Source: Clostridium sp. DL-VIII (GTDB lineage Bacteria; Bacillota; Clostridia; Clostridiales; Clostridiaceae). From it: a stretch of 64,000 bases of DNA. The stretch's first letter is position 1; the number at the start of each line of letters is the position of its first letter. The notes under the pieces are model-generated. The model saw nothing but the letters and a program-made list of their open reading frames with translations, ran no database searches and was not told the origin of the DNA. The stretch is from positions 938,501 to 1,002,500 of the forward strand of contig NZ_CM001240.1 in the NCBI RefSeq assembly GCF_000230835.1, given 5' to 3'. Shown here in pieces: positions 17,694 through 26,271 of the stretch. Both the position numbers and the translations under genes were made by a program.

Positions 17694-17801
17694 TCTTCAG
17701 GGCAGGGTGTGAATCCCTACCGGCGGTACAGCCCGCGAGCTTAAAATAAGCAGATTCGGTGTAATTCCGAAGCCGACAGTATAGTCTGGATGAAAGAAGG
17801 T
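17694..17801 (+). promoter_or_regulatory. FMN riboswitch (RFN element)
   Basis: The conserved blocks of the RFN element occur in order: TCAGGGCAGGGTG, AATCCCTACCGGCGGTA, AGCCCGCGAGC, GATTCGGTG, AATTCCGAAGCCGACAGT and TCTGGATGAAAGAAGG. It lies 170 bp upstream of ribU, with an intrinsic terminator between, so FMN should switch off ribU by transcription termination. Confidence 0.97.
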
Positions 17802-17849
17802 AACCTATTAGAGATTTTGATTTTTGTAATTTAGCTCTTTGAGTTTAAG

Positions 17850-17877
17850 CCCTGATGTTTAACATCAGGGTTCTTTT
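17850..17877 (+). terminator. Riboswitch-controlled terminator
   Basis: CCCTGATGTT (17850-17859) pairs perfectly with AACATCAGGG (17861-17870), followed by TTCTTTT. It is the expression platform of the FMN riboswitch. Confidence 0.88.
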
Positions 17878-17969
17878 AATGTTTAAAAACAAACGTTCAA
17901 ATGCAGTTAATTGAAAATAGAATAACTAATAAGCTACACCAGGAAGATAATCTTTTGGGAGGTAGAAAG

Positions 17970-18554
17970 ATGAACGAAAAAACAAGTAAAATGGTGAAAA
18001 TTTCTTTATTAGCAGCAATAGCACTTATACTTAGGTATATAGAATTTCCAATAATACCGCCATTTCCATGGTTACAATTTGACTTAAGCGATGTTCCAGC
18101 AATGCTGGGGGTATTTGGTTTTGGACCAATGGCAGGAATAATAATAGAGTTATTAAAAAATGTTGTAATATTAGCTATAAAAGGAACAAGTACAGGCTTC
18201 GTTGGAGAGGTTGCGAACTTTTTATTTGGAGTTGCATTAATCCTACCAGCTGGACTTGTGTACCATAAAAAGAAAAGCAAAAAAAATGCTATTCTTGGAA
18301 TGATATTAGGAGCAGTTGTTATGCAGATAGTAGGAATTATAGGAAATGTATATCTATTATTACCTGCTTATGGAATGCATGTGGATAATGCTTATCTTAT
18401 GTGGTATATTACTGCAGGATTATTACCAATTAATGCTATAAAGGCACTTATAACATCAATATTAACTTATGTATTATATAAAAGGATTTCGGTTTCAATC
18501 TTTAAAGCAGAAGCTAATTTTGGAAGTATAGAAGAAACAACAAAAACTATATAG
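17970..18554 (+). CDS. ribU: Riboflavin ECF-transporter substrate-binding subunit RibU
   Basis: A 194-aa membrane S component with about six hydrophobic helices, including the typical LAAIALILRYIEFPI N-terminal helix and the DLSDVPAMLGVFGFGP loop of RibU. It binds riboflavin and works with a shared ECF energising module encoded elsewhere. The start at 17970 follows GGGAGGT by 6 bp; the upstream in-frame extension (from 17901) lies within the leader and lacks a ribosome site. Control by the FMN riboswitch at 17694 confirms the vitamin. Terminator at 18564. Confidence 0.95.
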   Translation: MNEKTSKMVKISLLAAIALILRYIEFPIIPPFPWLQFDLSDVPAMLGVFGFGPMAGIIIELLKNVVILAIKGTSTGFVGEVANFLFGVALILPAGLVYHKKKSKKNAILGMILGAVVMQIVGIIGNVYLLLPAYGMHVDNAYLMWYITAGLLPINAIKALITSILTYVLYKRISVSIFKAEANFGSIEETTKTI

Positions 18555-18563
18555 AAATATAGA

Positions 18564-18610
18564 AAAAGCTGTTACAAAATGGTTAAAAACATTTTGTAAC
18601 AGCTTTTTTT
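18564..18610 (+). terminator. Terminator of ribU
   Basis: AAAGCTGTTACAAAATG pairs with CATTTTGTAACAGCTTT across an 8-nt loop and is followed by TTTTTTT. Confidence 0.92.
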
Positions 18611-18800
18611 ACTAATAAAGGCTTACGAATTGATTTTATGCTTTTTGGGAAAAGTAATTATTAGAAATAGATGAGGAGAAATTAAATAGAATAATTATAA
18701 TTTTATTAGTTAATAAAATTAGTTAATTAATAACAACTATTGATTAATAGTTCCTTATCTGGTATTATATTAATATAGAGATAAGAAAAGGGGTGTTTCA

Positions 18801-18916
18801 ATGAGTTTTAGAATAAATGATACGGTGATTCAGAAATAAGAGAATTATGGGATTCTGATGAAGATGCATTAAATAGGTGCAGGGAATTTGGTAAAGCAAT
18901 TGCAGAAATGCTTTAA
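18801..18916 (+). pseudogene. Small acidic protein gene with a one-base frameshift
   Basis: GGGGTG precedes an ATG at 18801. The frame stops after 12 codons, but from 18821 another frame continues as YGDSEIRELWDSDEDALNRC and RECREFG-like residues (actual tail: REFGKAIAEML) to a TAA at 18914-18916. Adding a single T after GAT (18819-18821) joins both parts into one smooth 38-residue protein starting MSFRINDYGDSE. This suggests a real small gene broken by a one-base deletion, or a sequencing error. Function is unknown. It lies 68 bp upstream of rubredoxin on the same strand. Confidence 0.6.
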
Positions 18917-18984
18917 ATATATTTAATATAAATTAATAAATATTAGTATTTGAATAATAATTAAATTTAGAGGAGGTTTTTATT

Positions 18985-19143
18985 ATGGAAAAGTATATTT
19001 GTACAGTATGTGGTTATATTTATGATGAGGCATTAGGTGATCCAGATAATGGAGTTGCACCAGGAACAAAGTTTGAAGATATTCCTGATGATTGGGTATG
19101 TCCATTATGTGGAGTTCCAAAGTCAGATTTTGAAAAACAATAG
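18985..19143 (+). CDS. Rubredoxin
   Basis: A 52-aa rubredoxin with the two iron-binding knuckles [10 protein letters not shown] and [11 protein letters not shown] (four cysteines binding a single Fe). It is a small cytoplasmic electron carrier, in clostridia often serving oxygen and peroxide reduction by flavodiiron proteins and rubrerythrins. The length is exactly the usual one. AGGAGG lies 8 bp before the ATG. No redox partner gene is adjacent, apart from the bacteriohemerythrin 1.4 kb upstream. Confidence 0.97.
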   Translation: MEKYICTVCGYIYDEALGDPDNGVAPGTKFEDIPDDWVCPLCGVPKSDFEKQ

Positions 19144-19215
19144 GGTATATTGACTTGGTATTTTTCTATAATGCCTAATAAAATAGTTGAAATCCAAATA
19201 TAAAGTTTTAATAAA

Positions 19216-19257
19216 AAGGGACGATCAAAATAATTCTAAAAATTTTGAAAGTCCCTT
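19216..19257 (+). terminator. Hairpin after rubredoxin
   Basis: AAGGGAC and GTCCCTT enclose a second stem, TCAAAAT with ATTTTGA. It has no T tract, so efficiency is uncertain. Confidence 0.55.
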
Positions 19258-19347
19258 ATATATTGTGTATTATTATAGTTATAGAAAAATATTCGAGAAT
19301 ATTATTTTCATGTGCCTTAATAATAAATAATTAGGAGAATGAGTTAT

Positions 19348-20112
19348 ATGTTTACGGAAGAAAGATTAGATGAGATATTAAATATATTAAATATGCAGGG
19401 GAAAGTTAAGGTTAAAGATTTAAGTCAAAGATTTAATGTGACAGAAGATTGTATTAGAAAAGATCTAAAACAGTTAGAACATACAGGAAAACTAAAAAGA
19501 ACATATGGAGGGGCAATTCAAGTTAGGCAGTCTTCTCAAATATATGATATTTCAGAAAGGGAAAAGGTAGATATTTCAACTAAGAGCATAATTGCAGAGA
19601 AAGCCTTAGAATTAATTCAAGATAGGGAAACTATATTTTTAGATATTTCTACAATTAATATTTTAATAGCAAAAGCTCTCTTAAAAAGCAAAAAAAGAGT
19701 GATAGTTGTTACTAATATGCTTGAGATTGCAAATATTTTAGCGATGTCAGAGAATAATATTACAGTTGTAGTTGCAGCAGGTGTTTTGAATAAAGCATTA
19801 AATGGTTTTATTGGAGCAGCGGCTAATGATTTCATTAAAAAATATAAATTTGATAAAGCCCTCATAGGTAGCTGTGGAATTGATGCTTTTGATAAAAGTA
19901 TAACTACTTTTGAAATTGAGGATGGGATAACCAAAGCAGCTATAATACAATCCAGTAAAAAAACATTTTTGGTAATGGAAAATAAAAAATTTAATGTAGA
20001 TGGTAATTATAAATTCGCTATGATTGATGATATAGATGCAATAATAACAAATGAAAAGCCTAATGAACAGATCACAGAAATATTAGATAATAGTGAAATA
20101 GAATTGATATAA
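19348..20112 (+). CDS. DeoR/GlpR-family transcriptional regulator
   Basis: A 254-aa DeoR-type repressor with an N-terminal helix-turn-helix (VKVKDLSQRFNVTEDCIRKD, then RTYGGAI) and a C-terminal sugar-phosphate-binding domain. The ATG at 19348 is preferred because AGGAGA lies 9 bp upstream; the ATG at 19339 would directly abut that site. It is single, flanked by terminators, with no obvious sugar gene beside it, so its regulon is elsewhere. It shares the fold but is clearly a distant paralogue of the regulator at 3935. Confidence 0.87.
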   Translation: MFTEERLDEILNILNMQGKVKVKDLSQRFNVTEDCIRKDLKQLEHTGKLKRTYGGAIQVRQSSQIYDISEREKVDISTKSIIAEKALELIQDRETIFLDISTINILIAKALLKSKKRVIVVTNMLEIANILAMSENNITVVVAAGVLNKALNGFIGAAANDFIKKYKFDKALIGSCGIDAFDKSITTFEIEDGITKAAIIQSSKKTFLVMENKKFNVDGNYKFAMIDDIDAIITNEKPNEQITEILDNSEIELI

Positions 20113-20114
20113 AA

Positions 20115-20149
20115 ATGATAGTAGAGTTCCTAGGGAACTCTACTATCAT
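20115..20149. terminator. Bidirectional terminator between the DeoR gene and rimI
   Basis: A perfect 16-bp palindrome (arms 20115-20130 and 20134-20149, TAG loop). Its right edge overlaps the last codon region of rimI on the other strand. Confidence 0.85.
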
Positions 20150-20586
20150 CTTAGCCACATTATAATGGCATCTTCTTTATTATCTTCGTAATATCCTCTT
20201 CTAATTCCATCCTGCTTAAAATTATATTTTTCATATAATGCTTTTGCGGCTGTATTACTGCTTCTAACTTCAAGGGTAAAGGCTCTGCAGGCCCGCTCAT
20301 TTTTACAATAATTAATCAATTCATTAAGGAGCTTAGATGCAATTCCTTGCTTTCTGAAGTTTGGGTGTACAGCTATATTTGTTATATGTGCTTCATCTAA
20401 AATGATCCATGTTCCTGCAAAACCAATAACTTTCCCATCAAGTCTTGCTATAAAGTATTTAGCTACAGGATTAGATAATTCTTGTATATAGGATTCCATG
20501 CTCCAGGAAACAGAGAAACTTAATGAACTTATTTCTAGAACTTCATCAATGTCTTCTTCTTTCATCAAATCAATAGTCACACACAT
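20146..20586 (-). CDS. rimI: Ribosomal protein S18-alanine N-acetyltransferase
   Basis: A 146-aa GNAT acetyltransferase. The acetyl-CoA motif is visible as HPNFRKQGIASKLL (R/Q-x-x-G-x-G/A type), followed by LEVRSSNTAAKALYEKYNF, the RimI signature. It acetylates the N-terminal alanine of ribosomal protein S18. It is the third gene of the tsaE-tsaB-rimI operon, 2 bp after tsaB, an arrangement common across Firmicutes that supports the identity. Confidence 0.92.
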   Translation of the reverse strand: MCVTIDLMKEEDIDEVLEISSLSFSVSWSMESYIQELSNPVAKYFIARLDGKVIGFAGTWIILDEAHITNIAVHPNFRKQGIASKLLNELINYCKNERACRAFTLEVRSSNTAAKALYEKYNFKQDGIRRGYYEDNKEDAIIMWLR

Positions 20587-20588
20587 AT

Positions 20589-21335
20589 CTATTTCATCCT
20601 TTGCTCATATTCTCTTTCAGCTTGTGATTTCTTCAGGTAAAATGGAGTAGAGTTTGGATTATCAAAATCACCATTTTTCAATAATACACTACCTATTTCG
20701 CCTAAAGAAGAAGCACGAACTAAATTAAGATGATTAGGTGGAAAATAACAATTTGGACAATTTTCAATTAAATAATCTTTATATTTATCTACACCATCAC
20801 CAATAAATATAACTTTTTCTTCTTTTGCTTTAATAATTTCTACGAGCTCATTAAGATCTAGAGCAGAATAATCTAAAACTTTTTCTAGTGTAACTGGAAG
20901 ATCAAAATCTGTATTGTTTGATTTTATATCAGTTATAGAATTAGCAGCATGCCCCTTATACAATGCAGTATATACACTATTTCTTAAGGCATCCATTATA
21001 GGACATATAATTCCATCAAAATTAGCTGCGCTTAGTGCTAAAGCATCTAGGCTTGATACACTGACATAAGGTTTATTACTTCCAAAGCTAAGCCCTTTTA
21101 TTGTAGCCATACCTATTCTAAGGCCAGTAAAAGAACCAGGCCCTTTAGAAACAACATATCCATCGACATCATCTATGTTTAAATTGTTAGCTTTTAATAA
21201 ATTTTCGATTATGGACATGAGAATGACAGAGTGCTCTTTCTTATCATTTAAAGTAATTTCTCCAAGTAATTTATTATCCTTCATTAAAGCAGCAGTTGCT
21301 ACTTTTGAAGATGAATCTATAGAGAGTATAATCAT
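20589..21335 (-). CDS. tsaB: tRNA t6A-synthesis protein TsaB
   Basis: A 248-aa ASKHA-fold protein with the N-terminal ILSIDSSSKVATAAL and the VSKGPGSFTGLRIGMATIKG loop diagnostic of TsaB (YeaZ). It scaffolds the TsaD-TsaB-TsaE complex that adds threonylcarbamoyl to A37 of ANN-decoding tRNAs and has no catalytic metal site itself. Its start overlaps the end of tsaE by 4 bp, so the two are translationally coupled. Complete and of normal length. Confidence 0.95.
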   Translation of the reverse strand: MIILSIDSSSKVATAALMKDNKLLGEITLNDKKEHSVILMSIIENLLKANNLNIDDVDGYVVSKGPGSFTGLRIGMATIKGLSFGSNKPYVSVSSLDALALSAANFDGIICPIMDALRNSVYTALYKGHAANSITDIKSNNTDFDLPVTLEKVLDYSALDLNELVEIIKAKEEKVIFIGDGVDKYKDYLIENCPNCYFPPNHLNLVRASSLGEIGSVLLKNGDFDNPNSTPFYLKKSQAEREYEQRMK

Positions 21336-21793
21336 ATCTTCAACTCCTTTATATAATCATATCTTCCTCCATAAGGAGTTAAAATTATTTTTCTGTAATC
21401 TTCACCTTTAGTAAGATCCTTTTTTATATTTATATGAAGTAAATCATCTGGTAGAATTTCTTCAATATAATTTGCCCATTCAATAATAGATACTGCATCT
21501 GAAAAAATATAGTCATCAAAGCCGATTGCATAAATTTCATCAGGGTCATTTACTCTATATACATCAAAATGGTTGAGTTTCAATCTACCACTATCATATT
21601 CATTAACAATTGTAAAAGTTGGACTTGTAATAGTATCGGTTACTCCAAGGCCTTGTGCAATTCCCTTAGTAATATGAGTTTTGCCAACCCCTAAATCTCC
21701 AGTTAAACAGATTATATCACCGGCATTTAATAATTTACCTAATTCTATTCCAAGCTTAGTGGTATCAGCTACATTATAAATTTCAAATTCCAT
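21332..21793 (-). CDS. tsaE: tRNA t6A-synthesis ATPase TsaE
   Basis: A 153-aa P-loop ATPase of the t6A machinery. Walker A GDLGVGKT lies at residues 32-39, the conserved SPTFTIVNEY follows, and LNHFDVYRV is the Walker B region. It drives turnover of the TsaB-TsaD complex. First gene of the tsaE-tsaB-rimI operon; AAGGAGG precedes its ATG on the complementary strand. A hairpin with T runs on both strands lies 60-110 bp upstream (21859). Confidence 0.95.
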   Translation of the reverse strand: MEFEIYNVADTTKLGIELGKLLNAGDIICLTGDLGVGKTHITKGIAQGLGVTDTITSPTFTIVNEYDSGRLKLNHFDVYRVNDPDEIYAIGFDDYIFSDAVSIIEWANYIEEILPDDLLHINIKKDLTKGEDYRKIILTPYGGRYDYIKELKI

Positions 21794-21858
21794 GAAATAC
21801 CTCCTTTAAGTGAGAATATATTCACACGCTAAATTTTTCTCACACACGCTAAAAAAGT

Positions 21859-21907
21859 CAGATGTATAAAGAAACCTACGGCTCTATAGTCATCTGCGAT
21901 TTTTTTG
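21859..21907. terminator. Hairpin with T runs on both strands, in the divergent region
   Basis: CAGATG (21859) pairs with CATCTG (21891-21896) and inner TATA pairs, followed by TTTTTTT on + and ACTTTTTTT on the complement. It sits in the 477-bp divergent gap between tsaE and the binding-protein gene, where no gene ends. It could be a leader attenuator of tsaE or the end of an unseen small RNA. The rest of the gap is AT-rich promoter DNA. Confidence 0.45.
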
Positions 21908-22270
21908 TTTAAAATTCTATCCAAATAGTTTATAATACATTCTGAGTGAAAATAATAAAAACGAGGCTTATAAATTCTCATCCTTTTATTTTATATCAAA
22001 ATTATATAAAAGCAAATTAAAAATATTGTTTATAAGTAACTTTAATATTACATAAATTAAATATTCAGAAAAAATGTAATAAATTTGTATATATTTCTTG
22101 TGAATATGTTGGTATAATAAAGTAAAATGTATGCTAAACTGTATATAAGAAATGAATGAAGAATTAATTATTTTTGATACATAAATTATAAATTGTTCTA
22201 TATTTATTAATTAATAAGTATATTAGAAAGAAAATTATAAGAGGTCAGTCAATTTTGGAGGTGACTTATT

Positions 22271-23176
22271 TTGAAGAAGATTACCTTTGCAATGATAATA
22301 ATAACTATTGCATTGTCTTTTGGTATGAGTTTTTTTTCAAATCCTTTGTTAGCAAACACTGACAATAATAGAACAGAAAATAGAGATAAATATTTAAATA
22401 TAATGACAGTTAGTAAACCGCAATATGATATGGTTAAGAAGATCACAAAAGATAAGAATAGTGTGAATTATATGCTTACTGATGAAAAGGAGATTAGTGA
22501 ATTTAAGTATAGTGAGGACGTATTAGATAACATATCTAATATGGATTTATTTATATATTCTGGTACTTCATTTGAACCATGGAGTAATTCACTTATTAAC
22601 GAATTAAAAAAAGGTAATCTTGGAATAATAAATTTAGCCAGAGGTATAAAGCTTTTAAGTTATACTCAAGGCAGCGATACTAAAGAAAATCCGTATTATT
22701 TTGAAGGTGTAGAAGAGTATAAGGTAGCTTTATATAATGTAAAGTCAGCTATTCAAGATAGAGATCCTCAAAATAGAGATTATTATGAAGACAATTATAA
22801 CAAAGCAATAAAAGAATTTGACGATAATTTAAAGAAATATAGTGACAAACTAAAATCTCTTAGTGAATATAAATTCATAACACTAAATAATGATTTTGAT
22901 TATTTAACTAAATCTCTAAATTTAAATACTATTCAACTTGATAATCATGAAATTGGCGAATTTATAAAAATCAATAATTTGGATCCGAAGAAAGTAATTA
23001 TAATAGTTGATGGAGAAGCAGGAACTAAGTTAGATTTATCAGGATACAATACAGTGAAATTATGGAAATATTATGGAGAATATTCTTTTGATGATTTGAT
23101 TTTATATAATGTACAAGAATTGGCTAAATTAGCTCCAGAAAAAGCCGATAAAGCTTCTGGCAGTACATCGTCATAA
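22271..23176 (+). CDS. Secreted TroA/ZnuA-like binding protein with degenerate metal site
   Basis: A 301-aa exported protein: a Lys-rich N-terminus and a hydrophobic segment (residues 5-29, ending near LLANTD) form a signal peptide without a lipobox Cys. The body follows the TroA/ZnuA layout (MTVSKPQYDMVKKIT; Y..N...AIKEFDDNL), but the usual DPH-W metal-binding segment reads NPYYFEG, with Tyr where His is expected. A TTG start is chosen because GGAGGTGA lies 7 bp before it. No ABC ATPase or permease is adjacent. Zinc/manganese binding is doubtful; a divergent solute-binding or surface role is possible. Confidence 0.7.
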   Translation: MKKITFAMIIITIALSFGMSFFSNPLLANTDNNRTENRDKYLNIMTVSKPQYDMVKKITKDKNSVNYMLTDEKEISEFKYSEDVLDNISNMDLFIYSGTSFEPWSNSLINELKKGNLGIINLARGIKLLSYTQGSDTKENPYYFEGVEEYKVALYNVKSAIQDRDPQNRDYYEDNYNKAIKEFDDNLKKYSDKLKSLSEYKFITLNNDFDYLTKSLNLNTIQLDNHEIGEFIKINNLDPKKVIIIVDGEAGTKLDLSGYNTVKLWKYYGEYSFDDLILYNVQELAKLAPEKADKASGSTSS

Positions 23177-23249
23177 GTTGATTTTTACTTAATATTAGTT
23201 ATTTAGATTGTTGATACACATAAAGGACAATACTATATTTGATTGTTTA

Positions 23250-23303
23250 GACTGCTAAAAAGAGTTATTTCACAATAAGATAGCTCTTTTTAGTAGTCTT
23301 TTT
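23250..23303 (+). terminator. Terminator after the TroA-like gene
   Basis: GACTGCTAAAAAGAG (23250-23264) and CTCTTTTTAGTAGTC (23284-23298), followed by TTTTT. Confidence 0.85.
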
Positions 23304-23528
23304 AGCTATGTCTAAAATTAATTACATAAAATTAGTATTCTTATTTATGTAATTAATATCCCTACATTATTGCAACTTAAATATAAATAAAAAAATTTTA
23401 TTTTGATGTAATTTCTCCAAGTAAACCATATATCCTATATGAATAAATAAAGATAATGAATTGTTAGTATTCAAAGAAAAGTTTTAATTAAGGAAAATCT
23501 ATATTGAAAATGAAGGAGAATGGTAATT

Positions 23529-24320
23529 ATGAGAGAAAGAAAATATATAAAATTTAGAACTGATATGTATGAGGATACAAAATTTAAAATAATAGATACA
23601 AAACCTAATAGAGATTTAATTCACTATGTTTGGACAAGACTTGTGGCTTTAACTGGAAAGGTTAATCTAGAAGGAGACTTGTATATGTCAAGAAATATAC
23701 CATATACAGTAGAAACTTTAGCAATAGAATTTAACAGGGAGGCTGATCAAATAAGATCAGCTTTAGAAGTATTTATAGAATTAGAAATGGTTGAATTAAC
23801 AGAGGCTAAGGTTTATAGAGTGATAAATTTTGCAAAACATCAGAATATCAAAAAAGCAGAAAAAAATAAATCTGAGAATGAGGAGGGAAAGTTAGAAGAT
23901 ATAAGTAAAGAAAAGAGTGAAAATAAAACTGAAGTAGATGAGCTAAACATACATAATAATACAAACAATGAAATTAAAGCAGAGGAAGGAAAATTAGTAG
24001 AAGCTGGTGAAAGTAAATATAATGAGGATACACTAAATTTCAAAAACTCAGGTAAGGAAAATAAACAATTTACGGATAAATATATGATGGAAATTAATAC
24101 TGATATGAATAAAGAAGCACTAAGTAATAGTTCAAGGGATAAGCCTCCTATAAATTTAGCGATTAAAAAAAGCAAAAGGATAAACAAAAAAAGGAAAAAG
24201 GGAATCACCTGTGAAATTACGGACCAAGAACTGCAGCATGATGATGTAATATGCTGGGTTAGTGATGGAGAAATGCCTTTAGCTGAGGAAGATGAGATAG
24301 TATCTAAATGGGCATTTTAA
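23529..24320 (+). CDS. Stand-alone replisome-organiser N-domain protein
   Basis: A 263-aa protein whose first ~110 residues match the phage replisome-organiser N-terminal domain (wH-type DNA binding; IKFRTDMYEDTKFKIID... VINFAKHQNIK). The rest is a charged, low-complexity Lys/Glu/Asn tail without the usual C-terminal loader-interaction domain. It is paralogous to the prophage protein at 29345 but lies outside that element, before tRNA-Trp. The ATG at 23529 is preferred: AGGAG is 10 bp upstream, while the ATG at 23520 is too close. It may be a domesticated phage gene or a remnant. Confidence 0.7.
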   Translation: MRERKYIKFRTDMYEDTKFKIIDTKPNRDLIHYVWTRLVALTGKVNLEGDLYMSRNIPYTVETLAIEFNREADQIRSALEVFIELEMVELTEAKVYRVINFAKHQNIKKAEKNKSENEEGKLEDISKEKSENKTEVDELNIHNNTNNEIKAEEGKLVEAGESKYNEDTLNFKNSGKENKQFTDKYMMEINTDMNKEALSNSSRDKPPINLAIKKSKRINKKRKKGITCEITDQELQHDDVICWVSDGEMPLAEEDEIVSKWAF

Positions 24321-24595
24321 TTGAAATGCATTGAATTTAAAGATTTACAAAGGTCATATATAACACTGACTGTATAATTAAGAATATATATTCCTTGAAC
24401 TGTAACTTAATAAGAGTTTTTTTATCTATATCAATTAAATCTTTGTGCGCATTTATGTATGCCAGAAATCACATGCATATTTGTAATCTCAATGGTCATA
24501 ATATGTAAGAGGAAATTGAAATCGGGTTTATAAAAGTTGTTAAAAAAACTTATTGATTAATTTATAAATATGTTATATAATAAATCTTGTCTCTT

Positions 24596-24670
24596 AGGGG
24601 TATGGCTCAACGGTAGAGTAGTGGTCTCCAAAACCATTGGTTCTGGGTTCAAATCCTAGTGCCCCTGCCA
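24596..24670 (+). tRNA. tRNA-Trp (CCA anticodon)
   Basis: The full cloverleaf can be drawn: acceptor AGGGGTA/TGCCCCT, D stem GCTC/GAGT, anticodon stem GTGGT/ACCAT with loop CTCCAAA (anticodon CCA), T stem CTGGG/CCTAG with TTCAAAT loop, and an encoded 3' CCA at 24668-24670. A terminator follows. It is the probable attachment target of the adjacent prophage remnant. Confidence 0.97.
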
Positions 24671-24675
24671 CAAAG

Positions 24676-24706
24676 GTCGTAGTACGTTGTACTACGGCTT
24701 TTTTAT
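24676..24706 (+). terminator. Terminator of tRNA-Trp
   Basis: GTCGTAGTAC and GTACTACGGC form a 10-bp stem (one G-T) across a GTT loop, followed by TTTTTTATTTT. Confidence 0.9.
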
Positions 24707-24796
24707 TTTCAAAAACAAGCTACCCTCGGAAATAGCTTATAGAGCGATTTTTCGGTGTGGGTAATGTTACCATGTACTAGCTAATACTCGTTTGTG

Positions 24797-24826
24797 AGGG
24801 GCAATAAGGGGCAAAAAAAGGGGCAA
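24797..24826 (+). repeat. Three direct repeats of AGGGGCAA beside tRNA-Trp
   Basis: AGGGGCAA occurs at 24797, 24807 and 24819, spaced 10 and 12 bp, in the 518-bp gene-free gap between tRNA-Trp and the first element gene. Helically phased short repeats beside a tRNA resemble arm-type binding sites for a tyrosine integrase. The remainder of the gap is AT-rich and holds a hairpin AATCGCA...TGCGATT at 25091-25123, which could terminate the 25190 gene. Confidence 0.5.
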
Positions 24827-25189
24827 AAATGTACGAGCTGGTATCAAAATTAGCTGGAAATATTAAATTTTTAATATAATTTTATTAGATTATTTATGTT
24901 TATTATAGAGAGAATTATGGTGAGTATTTATACATGAATTAAGGTAAATAGAATCGCAATAATCTTTGGTTTTAGATTTAGAGATATGAAGTGTTGATTT
25001 TTATATAAATCAATAACAAAGTTATATTTTTTATATTAAACTAGTTATGATAAAGCTGCATTATAATATATTACAATTGCACGGTAAAAAAATCGCAAAT
25101 TCAAATAACTTGAATAATGCGATTCAGCAATTTGTTATTTATTTTTGATGATACATAATATAAGAAAATCATGCAACAATTTATAATTT

Positions 25190-25651
25190 CTAACCACACC
25201 AGTAATGAAAAACAGTTTTTCTTTTTTTTATTGCAAATTCACATAATTCATGTAAATCTTTAATAGCATCAATTGCACTTTGTGTTACTTCTAATATTTC
25301 ATTTGGATATTGTTTTTGCATTTGTCTAAACCATTCGTCGGTTATTTTTTCTAATTCATCTGTATTAATCATAAATACATAATTTACCCATTTTTCATCA
25401 ATCCAAAATAACCCATGGTCTGCTTCATCAATAATTATGTATAAATTTTCTCTTACTCCCATAGGCTTTAATTTATTAAATGTTGAAAGTGTAATCGAAA
25501 GAGTATTTAAGTCTTTTGGTGAGATATGTAATGAAAAATCCGCCTTTTTTGCTATACAATGCTCATCATCTAAAAGTTCAAAATCTATATCTTTAACGCC
25601 CTTAATAATTTTTTTATCATCTCCAATGAGAAACTCTAATGTTACCCCCAT
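25190..25651 (-). CDS. Uncharacterised soluble protein (153 aa)
   Basis: I do not recognise this protein. It has no signal peptide or membrane segment, an acidic first half (GDDKKIIKGVKDIDFELLDD), a predicted mixed α/β fold, and a helical C-terminal third ending in KKRKTVFHYWCG. AGGAGG lies 10 bp before the ATG, and codon use matches its neighbours, so it is very likely real. It lies between tRNA-Trp and the integrase, a typical place for element cargo. An immunity or accessory protein would fit the context, but nothing in the sequence proves it. Confidence 0.65.
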   Translation of the reverse strand: MGVTLEFLIGDDKKIIKGVKDIDFELLDDEHCIAKKADFSLHISPKDLNTLSITLSTFNKLKPMGVRENLYIIIDEADHGLFWIDEKWVNYVFMINTDELEKITDEWFRQMQKQYPNEILEVTQSAIDAIKDLHELCEFAIKKRKTVFHYWCG

Positions 25652-25911
25652 TTATATATAACCTCCTAATAATTTGTAATTTTTCAAAATACCCAAAATA
25701 TTTTCTACATAAAAGTAGTTTACTATTATGAATCAATTATAGCACACTTTGTAAATAACACATTATTCGATTTTCAATGAACATTTTTATAATTTACTAC
25801 GTCAGATTTACAAATTACTATTTGACCTTATAATAAAAATATAAAAAGTTTCTGATTTGACTTTAAAAATTGGACTTAAATCTTGTATATAAGTTTAAAG
25901 GAGAGATACAT

Positions 25912-26238
25912 ATGTATAAATCAAAGAATGATATGTCATATGAGCAAGTTAAGGCTATAATGCTGGAGCATGGATTAGAGGAGTATGATGATTCAGAGGG
26001 AACCAATTTTAAATTTGTAAAAGGGAAAAATCACATAAAAATTTTTGAGCGATTTAAACCAATGATTAGAGGAGGAATTACAGGTAATTTATATGTAGAA
26101 GTACTAGAAGATTATAAAACACAGTGTAGCAAAAATGGACATATAAATATTAAACTTGTACAAGACGAGAAAGAACTTAGAAATATCCTAGACAGCGTTA
26201 AGCAGTATTTTCTTAGAAAATGGAATGTTAATTATTAA
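25912..26238 (+). CDS. Uncharacterised small protein (108 aa)
   Basis: An unrecognised 108-aa cytoplasmic protein. AAGGAG lies 8 bp before the ATG at 25912, which is preferred over the in-frame TTG at 25870. It has charged helices at both ends (MSYEQVKAIMLEHG; LRNILDSVKQYFLRK) and a β-rich middle. It is convergent with the integrase gene 33 bp away and lies on the opposite strand to its neighbour at 25190. Probable cargo of the tRNA-Trp element. Confidence 0.6.
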   Translation: MYKSKNDMSYEQVKAIMLEHGLEEYDDSEGTNFKFVKGKNHIKIFERFKPMIRGGITGNLYVEVLEDYKTQCSKNGHINIKLVQDEKELRNILDSVKQYFLRKWNVNY

Positions 26239-26271
26239 TAGTGTGGTTTTTTATAAAAGGAAGACTGCTTC

